Source of the DNA: Spirodela intermedia | Taxonomy: Eukaryota; Streptophyta; Magnoliopsida; Alismatales; Araceae | DNA: 64,000 nucleotides | Reading direction: 5' to 3' | Assembly (NCBI GenBank): GCA_902729315.2 | Contig: LR746268.1 | Location: 3,713,501-3,777,500, forward strand | The notes under the pieces: model-generated | What the model was told of the DNA's origin: nothing | The model's input: the letters and a program-made list of their open reading frames with translations, nothing else | Databases searched by the model: none | Position numbers and translations under genes: made by a program | Part shown: positions 24,455-37,380 of the stretch, piece after piece | Layout of the letters: every line of letters starts with the position of its first letter | How positions within the stretch are numbered: position 1 is the stretch's first letter

Positions 24455-24800
24455 CAGCAGCAAGTGGCTGACTGCACCAGCCCATCTGCCAGGTAACCCA
24501 GTCGCTGGGCGAGGCTACGTGGCCCTGATGGACCAGGGACTGCCGTTCCTTCCGGCCGACATCCCCACCGGGGTTGTTCTCTGGCGGCCGGCCACCGCAA
24601 TTGATGCGGTTGGGATCCACGTACGACGCTCCCCGCGCGACACTAACGCTGCAGGCATTCCACCACAGCTACGAAGGACGCCTTTCCTCAACAGCATGGA
24701 GTCCGGAGAAACGTCTGCCTCAACAGAAGGCTGATTCCGGTTGAAAGGCTGCTTCTTATTGACCCAACTCTGGACCACGTCTCCCTCCACCCCCTTCCCC
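24455..24800. other. GC-rich island with unidentified open frames
   Basis: An island of near-unique GC-rich sequence in AT-rich DNA. The minus strand is open at 24515-24790 and the plus strand at 24519-24734. Neither product resembles a family I know. It may be an exon remnant or an orphan gene fragment. Confidence 0.3.
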
Positions 24801-26984
24801 CTCCCGCCCCCTCCCTCTCTCTCTCTCTCCCCATCAATCCATTATCTAGTCATTAATGTTCTAGGTTTATTAGTCCACCTATCATTTTATCTACTCATCT
24901 CTCTCTCTCTCCCTCTATCTATCTATCTATCTATAGAATCCATTTTTCTCCATCTCGAGCTGTCTGTAGCCATCTACGCATGTTGTCATCTCTCTCCCTC
25001 TCCCTCTCTCCTTCCAAATACAGTGGTAGAGAGAGAGAGAGCAATAATAGTAAGGGGGAGGGGATTCAGCTAGAGATGAACAATTATCTCTTTGGATAAT
25101 AGCCCACTCCACTTGGGAGACTACTGACCCAATTATTACCAATTAAGGGATTTAGTCCATGGTAGCCCTGCTACAGAATTGGGTGGTGGGGGGAGAGGAA
25201 GCTGAAGGAGATTTAACAGATAACAACTAATAATCTTAGTTGGGTGTTACCTCTCTCCCAAATCTCGATCATAACTAGTTAAGGGTCTTAGTTCTTAGTA
25301 GTCACCCAACATTGCAGGAGAGGCAGAAACTCATAATGAAGATCTAGAGAGTTGGGGTTGACAAAAATAGTCGCAAAGAAACGTGTAAGGTAGTAAGTAG
25401 ATAAGGAATGGGGATAAAGAGCCAGAGGGAACCACAAGCCTAAGTACAAGAGAGGAAGATTGTCCTGTTGGGAGGGATCCAACCACAACAAATACATAAG
25501 ATTTTTAGGAGAGTTTGGTCTTGCTTACATCTACTCTCCATTTGGATGATGCTAATTTCATCTCCTTGAATCCAATGTTCCTATGTACCCTAAAAGCTGA
25601 ACTTTTGATTCAGCCAACCAGTCACTAATAAAGATGCCAGCTGATCTAACAATCATGTTATCTTGGGGCAAAAATATAATAATGAAGGACAGGTTTAAAA
25701 CTTGGGAACCAGTAGACATCAAGCCATCCCTGTGATCTGTTTTCAATGGGTTTTAAGTGTTCCAAGCATACTACCAAGTGGCCCTTATAATTTGAAATTA
25801 TCATAAAATATTCACCACGACTTTGAAATCATTCTTGAATGTTCTCATTAAATTCTTTTAAGGCGCAATAGATGGATTCATGAATTTTTTTTATTGCAAA
25901 AGCTATTATCGTGTAAAAGATAGCTAGCTACATTTAGCTTGTTTTCAGAAATAATTTAACTCATGCAATGAGGGCAATGACAAGTGGTGTGAGATAGCTT
26001 TCAATGTACAAGGTAAACATTGAACTACATGTCTAGATATTGCGGCTCTCTTCTAAGGTTAGTATTACAAATGGCTTTGAGCTAATTTCTCTCAATATAA
26101 TTTTCTCAAAGACAACTTTGATAAACAATCCAAATAATGATTGTTTCTGAATTAAAATAGTATTTTCTTAAACTAAACATGTCTCATTAAATTATATTCA
26201 GGTTTATTTGAATATACCTTTAAAAATTAAATCCGATTGGAATGAGTGTGCTAAATGATAATGTTTTATTTATATATAATAATTGAGGTGAAATAAAAGT
26301 ATTTTTTGCATGAATTAATATAAAATGTGAATTATTTAAGTTAAAAATATTAGTACCAATTTGAGAGTGATGTGATGAATATATGTTTAATTTGTGAATT
26401 TCTATGGTTTATGTGAAATGAATATATTTAAAATTTTAATCAATGTGCTAACATACTTATTCAAGGAAATTACTCATGAAGTAAAATTGGAAAAAATATT
26501 TATCTTGGATTTTTTAGGAAATTTATGAAAACTTTTAAGCCACTTTTCAATTATTTAGAAAGTACCAAAATAATGAGAACAAAATGCATCAAGTCATGGC
26601 CACATCATCACAAGGATACATCAAGGGTTTATGGGCCAAGTCAGCATTTTTGGCCAATGTCAATAGCTTATGCCATCTCATTGATGTATATGTCATCTTC
26701 CATGCTATATCTTTGGGCAGTGAAATAGATAGGAAAAACTCTGGATTTCATGATGAATTTTGAGATATTTTTGCATGAAAGTTGAAAGGAAGGTTGAGGG
26801 CAAATGCAAGAAGCTTTCTAGATGATAAAACGCGGAAGATTGGGAGAATTTACAAGCTTTTTGGGCTGAGTTATCTTCGAGTGATAGGTGGAGAGGAGAG
26901 GAGCAACATTGGGTACTTCAAAATTGGGTTGAGTACTTAAAAATTTGATTTCTCTTTTTATTATATTTTATTTTCATTATTTAT

Positions 26985-27325
26985 TAATTTGTCATTTGGG
27001 TGATGGGTAGCTGACAAGATTAAGGCTTTTTGATATTTGTTTATACTATTTTTAAGATGATTTTGCATTCATTTTCTTGTACTTGATTTTCAAGTGACAA
27101 ACAAGCAAAGCAACAGATGGTGTTTGCAAGTTAGATTTATGTTTCCATTTGATTTTATTTTCTTTTTAGCATATTTCATCATTTGGGTGATAGAAAGACA
27201 ACGAGATTAAGCATTTTAATCAGCCTTTTTATCACTTTTTAATCACTTTTTCAATCCATTTTCTTATTGTAATAATACTATATTCCTAGGTGATAGATAT
27301 AGACAATTTAATGATTTTATTTCAT
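26985..27325 (+). repeat. Three imperfect spaced repeats
   Basis: The word catttgggtgatg/a with a following gacaaga/gacaacgagattaag recurs near 26990 and 27180, and a shorter form (ctaggtgatagatatagacaa) near 27286. Spacing is about 190 and 105 bases. It is probably a decayed tandem array within a transposon. Confidence 0.4.
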
Positions 27326-27878
27326 TTTTTACTTCTTCTTGCTGTGATTTTAATATTTTTGATGAAAGTCACCTGTGTTAAGATCATCTTGGTATATTTA
27401 CTTCGAAATATTACTTAGTTTTTATCAAGATTTGACTCAAAATCATTTTCACATTGCACCACCGGTGGTCATATTTTCTCTCTCCTCTTTTATGTTTCCC
27501 CATTTTAGGTGTATTTTCCATCATTTTTTTTATTTTTTCTACCATTTTCTCTAGAATATTTTGTAGGTTTTGAGTCATTTATCAATTATAATTGTGGGAA
27601 CACATCAAAATTCAAATATTTAGAGCTCAAGCAATTTGAAATATTTAAAATAGAGAGAAAATTATTTTATTTTATATTTATTTATTTATTATATATTTCA
27701 ATAATTTTTTTATAATGAAAAGAATCATATTGACATTGACCATCATCTTTGTGGATGACCTAAATTCACCAAAATATAATTTTAATTCTTATCTTGAGTT
27801 CAGTTTATAAATATTTAAAATTTGATCATTTTTTTTACAACAACTAAAGTGATATCAATAAATCAGTCATTGACTAGG

Positions 27879-29600
27879 TGATAAGTCTTTATTATCATAA
27901 GTTAATAATTAATAAATAGTATAGTTTTAGTTTTAATTCATGATAAATAGATTTATATTTATGTTAATTTGTGAAAATGATTTTTAATTGGTTAATGTGA
28001 TTTTTTTGACTAATTATATAATTTTATATGAATTTGTATGATTTTTATAATCTTATTTTTGAGATAAATGAAGAAAAAGAAAATAAAAAAATAAAAAGGA
28101 GGGGACTCACCGGTCAATCGGGCCCACAAGCTGGTCGGAAGTGTAGTCAAGGCGAAGTCGTGAGCAAGGGTTCAAGCAGCTATAGACTGATGGAGGCATG
28201 TGTGCGTCATTCCCCTTCCGCGTCATTAGTGGCCAACCGATTGTGGGGTAAGGAGTAGTCTTACACACATGAGAAAGGGATTCATTGATTCCCAAAACTC
28301 ATGTTACCATATATGCATCTCAACATTCGACATATAACGATGTGGGATTAAATCGGCAATCACACCTTCCTAGACTATTTTTAATAATTTTAATACCTAA
28401 ATTACCCCTTATTTATAACAATGATATACTATGATGATGTCACTATATAAGGGTATTCAAGTACTTATTCACTCTCTCTCATACAGGCGGGTGACCGACG
28501 TAGATTCAAATCCTTCCAAAGCCAAAACTTATTTCTTTTTACTTGATTAAATCACGATTTATCTATAGATCGCTGGTGAAAGATTAAGCTGCCAAATCAC
28601 TTAATCATCGGCAAAAATCTCACCAATACAATTTGCGAAGCATCATTACTAAAATTGTTGAACGATTCACGATAAAAAGATTGTGAATCTATCAAGTAAA
28701 TCATCTCCGATTGATTGACAAAAAAGTTATGGTCGCGAAGAAGATGATCTGTCACGAGATGAGTCGCTACCTCTTTAAAGCGTACCAGATGTGATGAAAA
28801 GTCTCTTCTTACCGTGTGGACTTAAAGATGAAGCTCTCTGACACACGCCCTACCTTCATCTGACTCCTCTTTGTCAAATGACAATCACCGAAGAGCCACA
28901 AAGTTGTTGTTTTTCCACTCTGTCAGGTGATAACTGTCAAATATGATTCAACGACCTATTTTATTGATCTCTATACTTCACAAGAAGATCTAGATATTAG
29001 CCACGTCATCTTTATCTAATGAGAGCCTTCGGACACTATACAACAATCCTCTCAAATACTCAGAATTTTGATACATCACTAACACATCGCTGTTCTGACA
29101 CTAGAACTCTATTTTTCTAGATTTTAACATAATTTTTGCTTCATTTAGAAATAATTTGTGTGATTTAAAATTTTCAAACTACTCTTCATTTAATTATGAT
29201 TCTTTCAACTTTTACAGATCTTAATTGGACTAATTAAATTTTCTATAATACTTACATAAGAGTTTTGCCCGTTTCGCATTCGTCAAGTGTTGACATCATC
29301 CTGATGCCCGTACCCCTTATTTCCTTTTTCCATAAATTTTAAATATATTTTCTTTTTTTTCTTAGTCTAAAAATTTATAAAACATCACATTCTTTATAGG
29401 AAATTATGAAATATTACCAGATATTATATTACATCCGTGTGATTGACCTAAAAAATTATCACCATTTTTTTTGAAACTTTAATTAAATTATAATTGATAT
29501 ATTTATTTAGAAATACTTCTAAATATTTGAAAATTGATATTTTCTAGTTTTATAAATTTTAAATTTATATGATTTACTATATAATGATTAAGTCACATCA
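27879..29600 (+). repeat. 5' LTR of the plus-strand Athila-like element
   Basis: About 1.72 kb, beginning TGATAAGTCTT and ending AGTCACATCA (TG...CA). It aligns over its whole length, in reverse complement, with 56230-57964. Both ends were set from where that match begins and ends. A TATA-like ctatataagg lies at about 28443-28452. Confidence 0.85.
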
Positions 29601-29605
29601 AATTT

Positions 29606-29618
29606 TGGTGCTGTTGCC
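29606..29618 (+). promoter_or_regulatory. Primer binding site, tRNA-Asp type, decayed
   Basis: The site reads TGGTGCTGTTGCC, five bases after the LTR end. The tRNA-Asp-primed form in plant gypsy elements is TGGCGCCGTTGCC. The two differences are both C to T. Confidence 0.8.
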
Positions 29619-30059
29619 AAAGATATATTGCATAATATTTGTTACTTTTCTATTTTTCCTTTAGAGTACACAAAAAAACTCTTGTTTTTATTTTTTTGTA
29701 ACATAATTTTTTTTTAAAAAAAGGAAGGAAGAGCAGCAAGATAAGGACTAGAGTAGACTGAAGAAGGGTAACAATTGTTCAACTTTTTCTTTGAATTTAT
29801 TGATTTTTATGCATGGTAGAAGATCCTTACATCTAAGATTAAAAAATCCTTTCACTATTTCATCCAAAACTAAAAATCTGAAAAAAAATTCATTTTGATA
29901 GATCTTAAAAGAAGTACAAATTAAATTGAGAACAATCCTATGGCTATGAAAAATCATTATATCCTTGATTTATTTCAAAGAGCATCTAATAGGAGAGTCA
30001 CATTAGCACCCACGATTAAATTTAAAATAAATCTAGAAATTTTTTAAATACTCCCTAAT

Positions 30060-30560
30060 TTTCATGGATTACTTTAGAGGAACTTACCAGCATTTAGAAA
30101 TATTTTATATGGTCTATGATTTAGTTAATTTATCTCAAGTTACACCAAAAATTATTAAGATGAAATTATTTCCTCATACACTTAGGGACAAGGATAGTTA
30201 TTGACTATTCACATTAGATAGAGAATTAACTAGTTCGAAAGACATAGAACAAACCTTTCTTCGTAAATTTTATCCCTTAGAAAAAATTCAAAATATGAGA
30301 AAACATATATGAAGTTTTGCTCAAAGGTCAAGAGAAACTTTGTATGAGACATGAAAAAATTCAAAAATTTATTTAGAAAATATTCTCATCATGCTATAGC
30401 CAAGTGACATCTTAATAGAATTTTTTATGATGAATTATTAAAACAACATAAAAATATGATTGATTCTATATGTAGAGGAACTTTTATGGAGAAAATGCTT
30501 GATGAAATTTATAACTTTTATGAGAATTTAAGTGAAAATTCTAGAGATCAAACCTCCTAA
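30060..30560 (+). pseudogene. gag remnant of the plus-strand Athila-like element
   Basis: Decayed capsid region. A frame near 30410-30530 reads LNRIFYDELLKQHKNMIDS and then a GTFMEK-type block, matching the plant gypsy gag pattern of FYDGL, T/MVDA and GGT with M-x-K. Several stops interrupt it upstream. The minus-strand element has the same block near 62590-62690. Confidence 0.75.
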
Positions 30561-31659
30561 CTTATATGACAAAGATAAGAAGAGAAGAATTTATAAATTA
30601 CATCATCAAAATGATTCTAATTTAAGAAATGAGGTTAATTAGATTAATTAAAGATTAAAAAAAACTTAATTTACTTATTGACAATATTAGAAAGCCTCCT
30701 AACTCTCAATTTAATTCAAATAGTACCTATCTTACATATGGTGAAAATAATCATTCTGAATTTCAATGTTATAATTTAGACAAATCATTTCACCTTATAC
30801 AAAAATAAGTACAAATAGTCCATGGTTTTAATAGAAATATAGAGCCTTTTTATAATTCTTATAATTCTAATTAGAGGAATAATTTTTCGTAGAGAAATCC
30901 AAATAATATTCAAAATCCAGAAGCACTTAGACCTAATTCAAGCTCTGAATTTCATTCAAAATGAGAAAATAAATTTAAGAAAAGTCAGCCCTCTTAAACC
31001 TAACCTGATGTTATAGAAATGGTACAGAAAATGAGCCAAATGATGCAACAAACGATGAATCAAATGATGTTGCATCAAAGATAATTTATAAAGGCTCTTG
31101 AAACAACTACTTAGTTAACCCATAGAAAATCTAGGGAACCGCCCAACAATAAGATTTTAGCAAGGAGAGTCTAGTAGCATGAATCTAAGAAAAAACCCAC
31201 AAAATAAAAATATTAAGATAGTGAATGCATTAAAGAGTGGGAAGATTTTACTTGATCCTTATCCCCAAACATTAGAAGAAAAGGAAAACATGGACAGCCT
31301 AATACAAAATTAAATAGGAGTAAAAGAGGATTTTATAGATTCTACTACGGAAATTCTGAAAAAAAGGACAACCATTCTATTTTCTAAAGCACTAGAGCCT
31401 AAACAAATAAAGAAAAAGGAACACAATGAAGAAATAAATTTTTTTTACAAGATGTGCAAATTAATCTTCATTTACTCGCTGCCATTGAACATATTCTTGA
31501 GTATGTTAGAATTTTGAAATAAATGTGTACACTAAAAAGGACACAGAGTAGAAAAATTATCTATACATGCTAGTAATTTATTATTAAATCAATTACCATA
31601 CAAATTGAGAGATATTAGTGTCCCTTGAATTTCGTGTGATATTAGTAGATTTATTTTTC

Positions 31660-32224
31660 AAAATATATTACTTGACACTAGTGCCAGTATTAATTTATTA
31701 CCTATAAGTATTTGTAATAAATTTAATATTTTTGATCTTAAATATTCTATTGTAACCTTACAATTTGTTGATAGATCTATAAAACATCTTAAAAGTATTT
31801 AAGAAAATGTGATAGTGACAATTAAAGGGTGTAAATTTTCAATTGATTTTGTAGTGCTAGAAATAGATTTTAATGGACAGTTTTATGATACACTAATCAT
31901 CTTAGGGAGACCATTTTTATATACAACAAAGATGAATATTGATTTTCCCACAAGTATTATGAAAATTTCATGTGAAGATCAATCACTAGAAATTAAATTT
32001 TTTGAGGTATCAAATGATCTTAAGAAATCTCAAGTATATGAATGTCATACTATAGATCTTTTAGATGATTTTAATGATCTAGATGTTATTGATGATTGTG
32101 TGCTGGAAGAATTAAAAGAAATAAAGAATATAAATTTGAGAGAAAAAAAAGAGAAAGATCATCCAAATTTAGAGTTGAAACCTCTCCCCTCTAGTTTAAA
32201 ATATAGAATTTTACAGGAAAATTA
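31660..32224 (+). pseudogene. Retropepsin region of the plus-strand element
   Basis: The aspartic protease active-site region reads LLDTSASINLLP in place of the usual DTGA/DSGA form. After one stop there is an open frame of 138 codons (31809-32225) with IKGCKFSIDFVVLEID and the flap-side motif LILGRPFL. The tail (HTIDLLDDFNDLDVIDDC) is the spacer before RT and is repeated closely in the minus-strand element at 60818-61084. The stop and the altered active site suggest a dead gene. Confidence 0.8.
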
Positions 32225-32630
32225 ATTTATTTTCTGATATTATTACAGTTGATTTAAGTGATGAACATAAAGAAGAATTATTAGATATACTTCAAAAAAA
32301 TAAGAAGGCTATTGACTGGAAAATGGATGATCTTAGGGGCATTGATGAGTGTATGTATGCATAGTATATATCTAGAGGAGAGAGCTAGAACTAATAGAAA
32401 ACCACAACGAAGATTAAATCTTAGTATGAGGGAAATTATATATAAAAAAAATTAAAGTGGCTAGCTGTTGATATTATTTATCCTATTTCAGATAGCAAAT
32501 AGGTTAATCCTACACAAGTGGTGCCAAAAAAATTAGGATTCACGATTATAAAAAATAAAAATAGGGATGAAATACAAAAAAGATTAACTACCGGTTGAAG
32601 AGTTTGCATTGATTATTTGTAAACTAATGA
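32225..32630 (+). pseudogene. Start of reverse transcriptase, truncated
   Basis: Short in-frame traces of the RT N-terminus (DWKMDDLRGIDECM, then a TTG-x-RVCID-like block near 32590-32620), interrupted by stops and frameshifts. Homology to the other copy is lost before the catalytic motif. Confidence 0.6.
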
Positions 32631-34975
32631 GCAAGTGTTGGCTGTAAACATGTGGTTGTTCACATACTTCATTGTTGTAGTCATGATGCCATTTCTAAGA
32701 GATCTTTCCCTTTGGTAAGTGACATAATTAGAGAAGATATGGCCCTATATATATAGACCATGATGCTTGTTGTCTCAATTTCTAGTAATTATCTAGTGTA
32801 ACCTAGCGTACATAAATCGTAGGAGAAACATAAAACTGAAGGTCTAGTGGTTTTGGAATGAATTATAAAGAGGAGAAAAGTAAAAGAGGTACCAAATAAA
32901 GTACAAGAAGACCAAGTCAAACCTAGTTCGTTGGGCGGAGTATCTTTCTATTCTATTTTAGTTTTTTTGTTCTATTGCTAATGTCTAAGAATATATTTTA
33001 TTATGTTTTAGAGTCCATTTTCATTTTCAAAGTTTGTTCACTTTTATGGAAATCTCAATTATTTTTAGACCTATATGAAGAATTGTACACTTTAACCTCA
33101 AGGTATCTTTAATATTATGAGTTTCTCTTCATTCGAAGTTATCCTCATTCTATTTATGTTTCAAACACTCTTTTTTGTGGATTCTATGAATCTCCTATGA
33201 TCTTATGCATTCAAAGTTATCTCCCCATTTGGATTCAAGAGTCAAAGTCTTCAACTATGTAGATTTAGGACCTAATTTCTTCATCAAAATGTCTACATTG
33301 TGAATTTAAATCTGGATATTCTTTCTCACATCAATGTTATATCATTATCACTACTTAGGTGGATACTATTTAGAGATCAAGTCAAGAAAGTGACTCAATA
33401 TGTCATTAAATGGATGATATCACTTTATCTCTCTTCTTCCCTAATAAACTCAATTTCAAGGTTGCATAGTCGTTAATCTATTTTGAGTTTATAAAAAATA
33501 TTTATATTTATTTTTCTTTTACTTATCTATTCTATTATAAGGATAGGGCAAGTAAGGGGTCAATCATCAAGGAATTGGGATTTATATTCTTAATATTGTT
33601 TAAGTCTAAAGATAGGTAAAGGCTAAAGAAATAGAACTGGGGGACGAATAATGGAGGAACGAGAACTGAGAAATGTTTTGAATGCACCTACTTAGAACTT
33701 AAATGAGCGATTTGAGAGAAAAGAAGGTGACGAGGGATGAGAGATTTAAAGAGATCTTGATCTTCTTGCGAAAGTCAAGATCTCCACAACCTCACAAGGG
33801 ACAGTGGAACTAAGGTTTGATTCCTTGAGAGATCACAATGTGGACGAGGGGAAGCATCCATAATCTTAATGTTATGGCTCAAAAAGTTTTAAGCTCAGTA
33901 TCTACCTTGGCACCACTTCTTATTTCTTACTCTGCTTGGATAGCAGGAGACAAAATCCAAACCTCTTGACGTGAAGTGTATATCTTAGGTTTGTATATTT
34001 CGCCCAAACCAAGTAGTTTTCTTCGGCAAGAACATGCTTTCAGAAGAACAAAATCTGCAATAGATCACCTCTATTTAGGTTTATCAACCTGGATCTTGGG
34101 AGAGCCGTTTCCTACAGCTAGCCTCTACTAGGGCAATCTCCAACATACTGCCAAAAGAAAGGAAAAAAGACGTTTTATACATTGGGGTGCATTTCACAAA
34201 AGAACCCTCTCCCATTCTTATTTTCTTCTCGTGACCCTCTCCTTCTTTTGCTTGAGCACCCGTGATATCTTGAGTTCATGGCCAATCTTAGAGAAGGAAG
34301 TTGAGGAGATATTGGGCTAGAATAGGTTATGCGTGTTCTACTCTCCTCCTTCAGGCCTTTCTTGGCCCACAATTGGCTGCCTGACTTATTACTTTCAACT
34401 TGATAACCTTCAAGCCCTCAAATTGATCACTTAATTAAATTCACCTGATTTCTGCACATCACATACTAAAAAATATGCATCAATAATAACACTATTTGAC
34501 TTCCAAGAAATCAAACAGGTTAGCCATAAGAAATTAAATTAATAGTGTCCATATATCAACATATTTTCCATCAGAGCTTATAAGGAATCGTTACTCCTAT
34601 TTATAATTGTACTATGATAACATGATCTTGGTAAAATTTTGAGCTCAGAAGTATATGAAATCATAGATATTATCACTATAATTATCATGTTGTCATTCCC
34701 CACCCTCAAGATAAGAAAACATATGAGCCTATTATTCTGTACTGTCAAAGCATCACAACTGCCGAAAAAAATTTCATCACCTCCCCATCATTGGAGAAAG
34801 GGCCATTAAGCTCTAGGGCTGAAGAGAGAGAAAAGAGCTGAAAAATGTTTTGTTAATTTGAATGAAAAAATAGATACATCTTGATATACTAAACCTAACC
34901 CAAAATACCTACAACATAAATATAAGCATCTAATTAGAAATCACAAAATAAGGAGATATTCCAATAGCTTCTAGC
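32631..34975. other. AT-rich spacer, probable copia LTR at the right part
   Basis: No supported gene. The right end (up to 34976) should be the 3' LTR of the minus-strand copia remnant, because the sequence adjoining its RNase H has a purine tract followed by a TG at 34976. The left extent of that LTR could not be fixed. Confidence 0.4.
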
Positions 34976-35340
34976 ATTCCTCCCTCTAGTTGATGAGTGG
35001 ATATCATCTAGTCTCAACTTAGATATGAGTCTTTGAAAACTAAGTTTATTTAGTCCTTTGTGAATACATCTACAAGCTAATTTTTAGTTGAAAAAAAGGA
35101 TGTATAGATGATGCCACTTTCCAATTTCTCCTAAATCAAGTGTCGATATATGTTCACATGCTTAGTTCAATCATGAGCCATGTTGATGGCTGATTTATTG
35201 TCACAATATAGTTTGATTGGTCTGTGACACTTGATTCTCAAGTCTTCTAGAATACATTTCAGATTGCCGTCAAAAAAGTTACTATAACCTGAAGTAGATT
35301 TTCAGTCAATGATAAAACCTACATAATCAATGTTAGTGTA
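34976..35340 (-). mobile_element. Ty1/copia RNase H remnant with polypurine tract
   Basis: Reading the minus strand from 35340, a nearly continuous frame gives YTNIDYVGFIID, KSTSGYSNFF, PIKLYCDNKSAINMAHD, TKHVNIYRHLI, EKLESGIIYT, LVDVFTKGL and DDIHSSTRG. This is the conserved order at the 3' end of copia polyproteins. Four in-frame stops break it. It ends in a purine tract and a TG at 34976-34975, the expected start of the 3' LTR. The rest of the polyprotein is not visible. Confidence 0.88.
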
Positions 35341-35824
35341 AACTTCAACATTTTACTCTTAAATAATCTAAATCCATCTCATCCTTTTTAGGCATTACAC
35401 TCTTAGTCACTAAATGACCATCTTATCTCTACCCTCTATTTAGTAAACTATGTGAGCAAGATAGTGATAGACATATCATCATCATGATGTTGAAAGATAG
35501 AGTGAAGGTAAAACCTAGTTATACAAACTTGGACGTCAAACTTTGTAAGGTTTGTTGGGTTTGATTTGGTTAATTTCCTATATTTTTATATGGAATAGCC
35601 ACCTTTCTAATATTGGATGATTAAAACCCATGATAAGTCGGATTTATTTTATTATATTTCAAGCACCCTACGCCTGGTGGTTTTTCTAAGTCTGTCCATT
35701 CCGAGCTTGCTTCTGCCTGTGGATTTGAGCCTTTAATTTAATTTCTAAATTCTTGCTTCTTGATTTTTCTGATATTTCTTGTGAGATCTGCAGTGTTTTC
35801 TCCCACATCCTTAGAATCATTTGC

Positions 35825-35869
<45 letters not shown>

Positions 35870-36016
35870 CTGTCTATATCTTGTCGCGCGCATATCTAGG
35901 TCGCATTCTGTTGAACACTGCGAAGTGCATGAGCAACAATCAGGCTTGGTGTTTTCCTTTATAGCAGAGAGAGGGAAGCAGGCAGAGAGAGGCAGAGAGA
36001 GAGAAGTCAGGCGGTG
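35341..36016 (+). other. Flank and probable leader of the first SBH copy
   Basis: AT-rich to about 35700, then a C/T-rich and GA-rich leader up to the SBH start. It contains the CT microsatellite at 35826-35864 and GA tracts just before the ATG. No other gene is seen. Confidence 0.5.
35826..35864 (+). repeat. (TC)n microsatellite in SBH leader
   Basis: Perfect run of about 39 bases upstream of the first SBH copy. Confidence 0.97.
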
Positions 36017-36601
36017 ATGGAGTTGTTCACCTCGGACGAGGCAGTGATGACGTTCGTGCCGGTAGCGGTGTATTGGCTGCACTCGGGGCTGTACGAGGTT
36101 TACGCGGCTGCGCTGGAGAAGTACCGACTGCACCCGATGAAGGAGGACGCAAGGAACCGCGTCTCCAAACTGGATGTCGTCAGGGGCGTTCTCCTTCAGC
36201 AGGCTCTTCAGACTGCCATCTCCTTGTTCTTGTTCAAGGTCTATCCCTTTCTCTTCGCTCTCTCGTTTCTCTTGTACCGCTGCTTCTGTTTCCTCTGTTA
36301 GTATTTAATGCAAAAAATATTTCTCGTTTTTCTTTGTCTGTATTAGGTCCTTTTTTTTGTCTTTGAGTGGGCTAAAGTCGTCGTGTGTTCTGGTGGGCCA
36401 TAAGTGGCCAGTCCTGTGTGGCTATAAATACTCTTCTCTCTCTCTCATTTTATATAGAATTTTCATTTCGTCCTTTTTTAGGGTTCGTGAGAGCACGAAC
36501 CGTCTCCTCTCTTACTCTCTCTCCCATCTATTTTCTCTCCCAAGCGATTGCTTCTCTTGCAGGTTTATTCCGCTATTTTTCCTACAAGCTCCTTCTCCCT
36601 C

Positions 36602-36647
<46 letters not shown>

Positions 36648-37380
36648 GTTCTGCATGTACTTATTCCCCTCTCTCTTATTTATTCACTCGTTCTCGTACG
36701 TATGATCGTGTTTCTCTCTCTTTCACTTCCCATTTCCTATCTCTCTCTCCGTCTCTTATTTCTTTATTCTTCTCATATGAATAGCTGACTGGGGAGGGCA
36801 TCAAGCCGGCTGAGGAACCGGGAACTTGTTCCCTTGTGTCCACCACGAGGCAGTTCTTCGTCACCGCCGTCGTCATGGATCCGTGGCAGTATCTGATGCA
36901 CCACCAGATGCACCGGAGCCTATTCCTCTACAAGCACGTCCACTCCCGCCACCACCGCCTGGTAGTCACCTACGCCTTCGGTGCCCAGTACAACCACCGC
37001 GTCGACGGCCTTCTCATCGAGACCGCCTCCGGCACCGCCGCCTTCCTCGTCTCCGGCATGTGGCGCGGGCGTCGGCGGCTTTCTTCGCCTTCAGCACCGT
37101 CAAGGGAGTTGACGACCACTGGGGCTACCTCCTCCCCTGGAACTCCTACATCCTCTTCCGCAACAACGCCGCCTACCATGATGTCAACCACCAGCTCGCC
37201 GGCGGCAATTGCAACCTCTCACAGCCATTCTTCACCGTGTGGGACCGCCTCTTCGGGACCTACGTCCCCTACTCCGTCGAGGAGAGGCCCGCCGGTGGGT
37301 TCTTGGCCAAGTCTGCACCCAGGGGCTTCCCGTTCTGTCCGTCTTTCACGTCGAGGTTGACCCTGTTAAATCGTTACTAA
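36017..37380 (+). pseudogene. Sphinganine C4-monooxygenase copy, frameshifted
   Basis: SBH enzymes hydroxylate C4 of the sphingoid long-chain base (d18:0 to t18:0) in the ER membrane with a di-iron His cluster. Exon 1 is 36017-36238 and exon 2 starts at 36785 after a 546-bp intron rich in CT tracts. Exon 1 (MELFTSDEAVMTFVPVAVYW, RLHP, VSKLDVVRGVL) and the first half of exon 2 are family-like, with His boxes HHQMH (113-117) and HSRHH (127-131). At 37061-37072 the frame shifts: the conserved SGM is followed by unrelated residues, while family sequence (AFFAFSTVKGVDDHW, NNAAYHDVNHQ, NLSQPFFTVWDRLFGTY) resumes in another frame, consistent with loss of one base. The third box reads HDVNH, not HDIHH, so a metal-ligand His is Asn (codon 37186-37188). 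The C-terminus is also unlike the family. An assembly error could explain the shift but not the lost His. Confidence 0.85.
36605..36642 (+). repeat. (CT)19 microsatellite in SBH intron
   Basis: Perfect run within the single intron of the broken SBH copy. Confidence 0.97.

Larger units (their letters stand above)
23077..27878. other. Intergenic, AT-rich, no supported gene
   Basis: After the PKS-like gene the sequence becomes AT-rich with GA, TA and CT microsatellites. A GC-rich island at about 24455-24800 has open frames on both strands that I do not recognise. From about 25750 onward the DNA is AT-rich and stop-dense. A frame at 26525-26728 looks transposon-like but matches no named domain. 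Confidence 0.5.
27879..32630 (+). mobile_element. Athila-like Ty3/gypsy element, 3'-truncated and decayed
   Basis: Order on the plus strand: 5' LTR, tRNA-Asp-type primer site, gag, protease, start of reverse transcriptase. Homology to the family ends abruptly near 32630, just after the RT sequence corresponding to TxxWRVCIDY. There is no RT active site, RNase H, integrase or 3' LTR. All frames carry many stops. A second member of the same family lies on the minus strand from 56230. The long LTR and tRNA-Asp primer site are typical of Athila/Tat-type gypsy elements; the lineage is inferred without a tree. Confidence 0.85.

Noticed and set aside
28090-28300. GC-richer patch with a 76-codon frame at 28028-28258
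   Set aside because: It lies wholly inside the Athila-like LTR and is repeated in reverse complement at about 57560-57760, so it is LTR sequence and not a gene.
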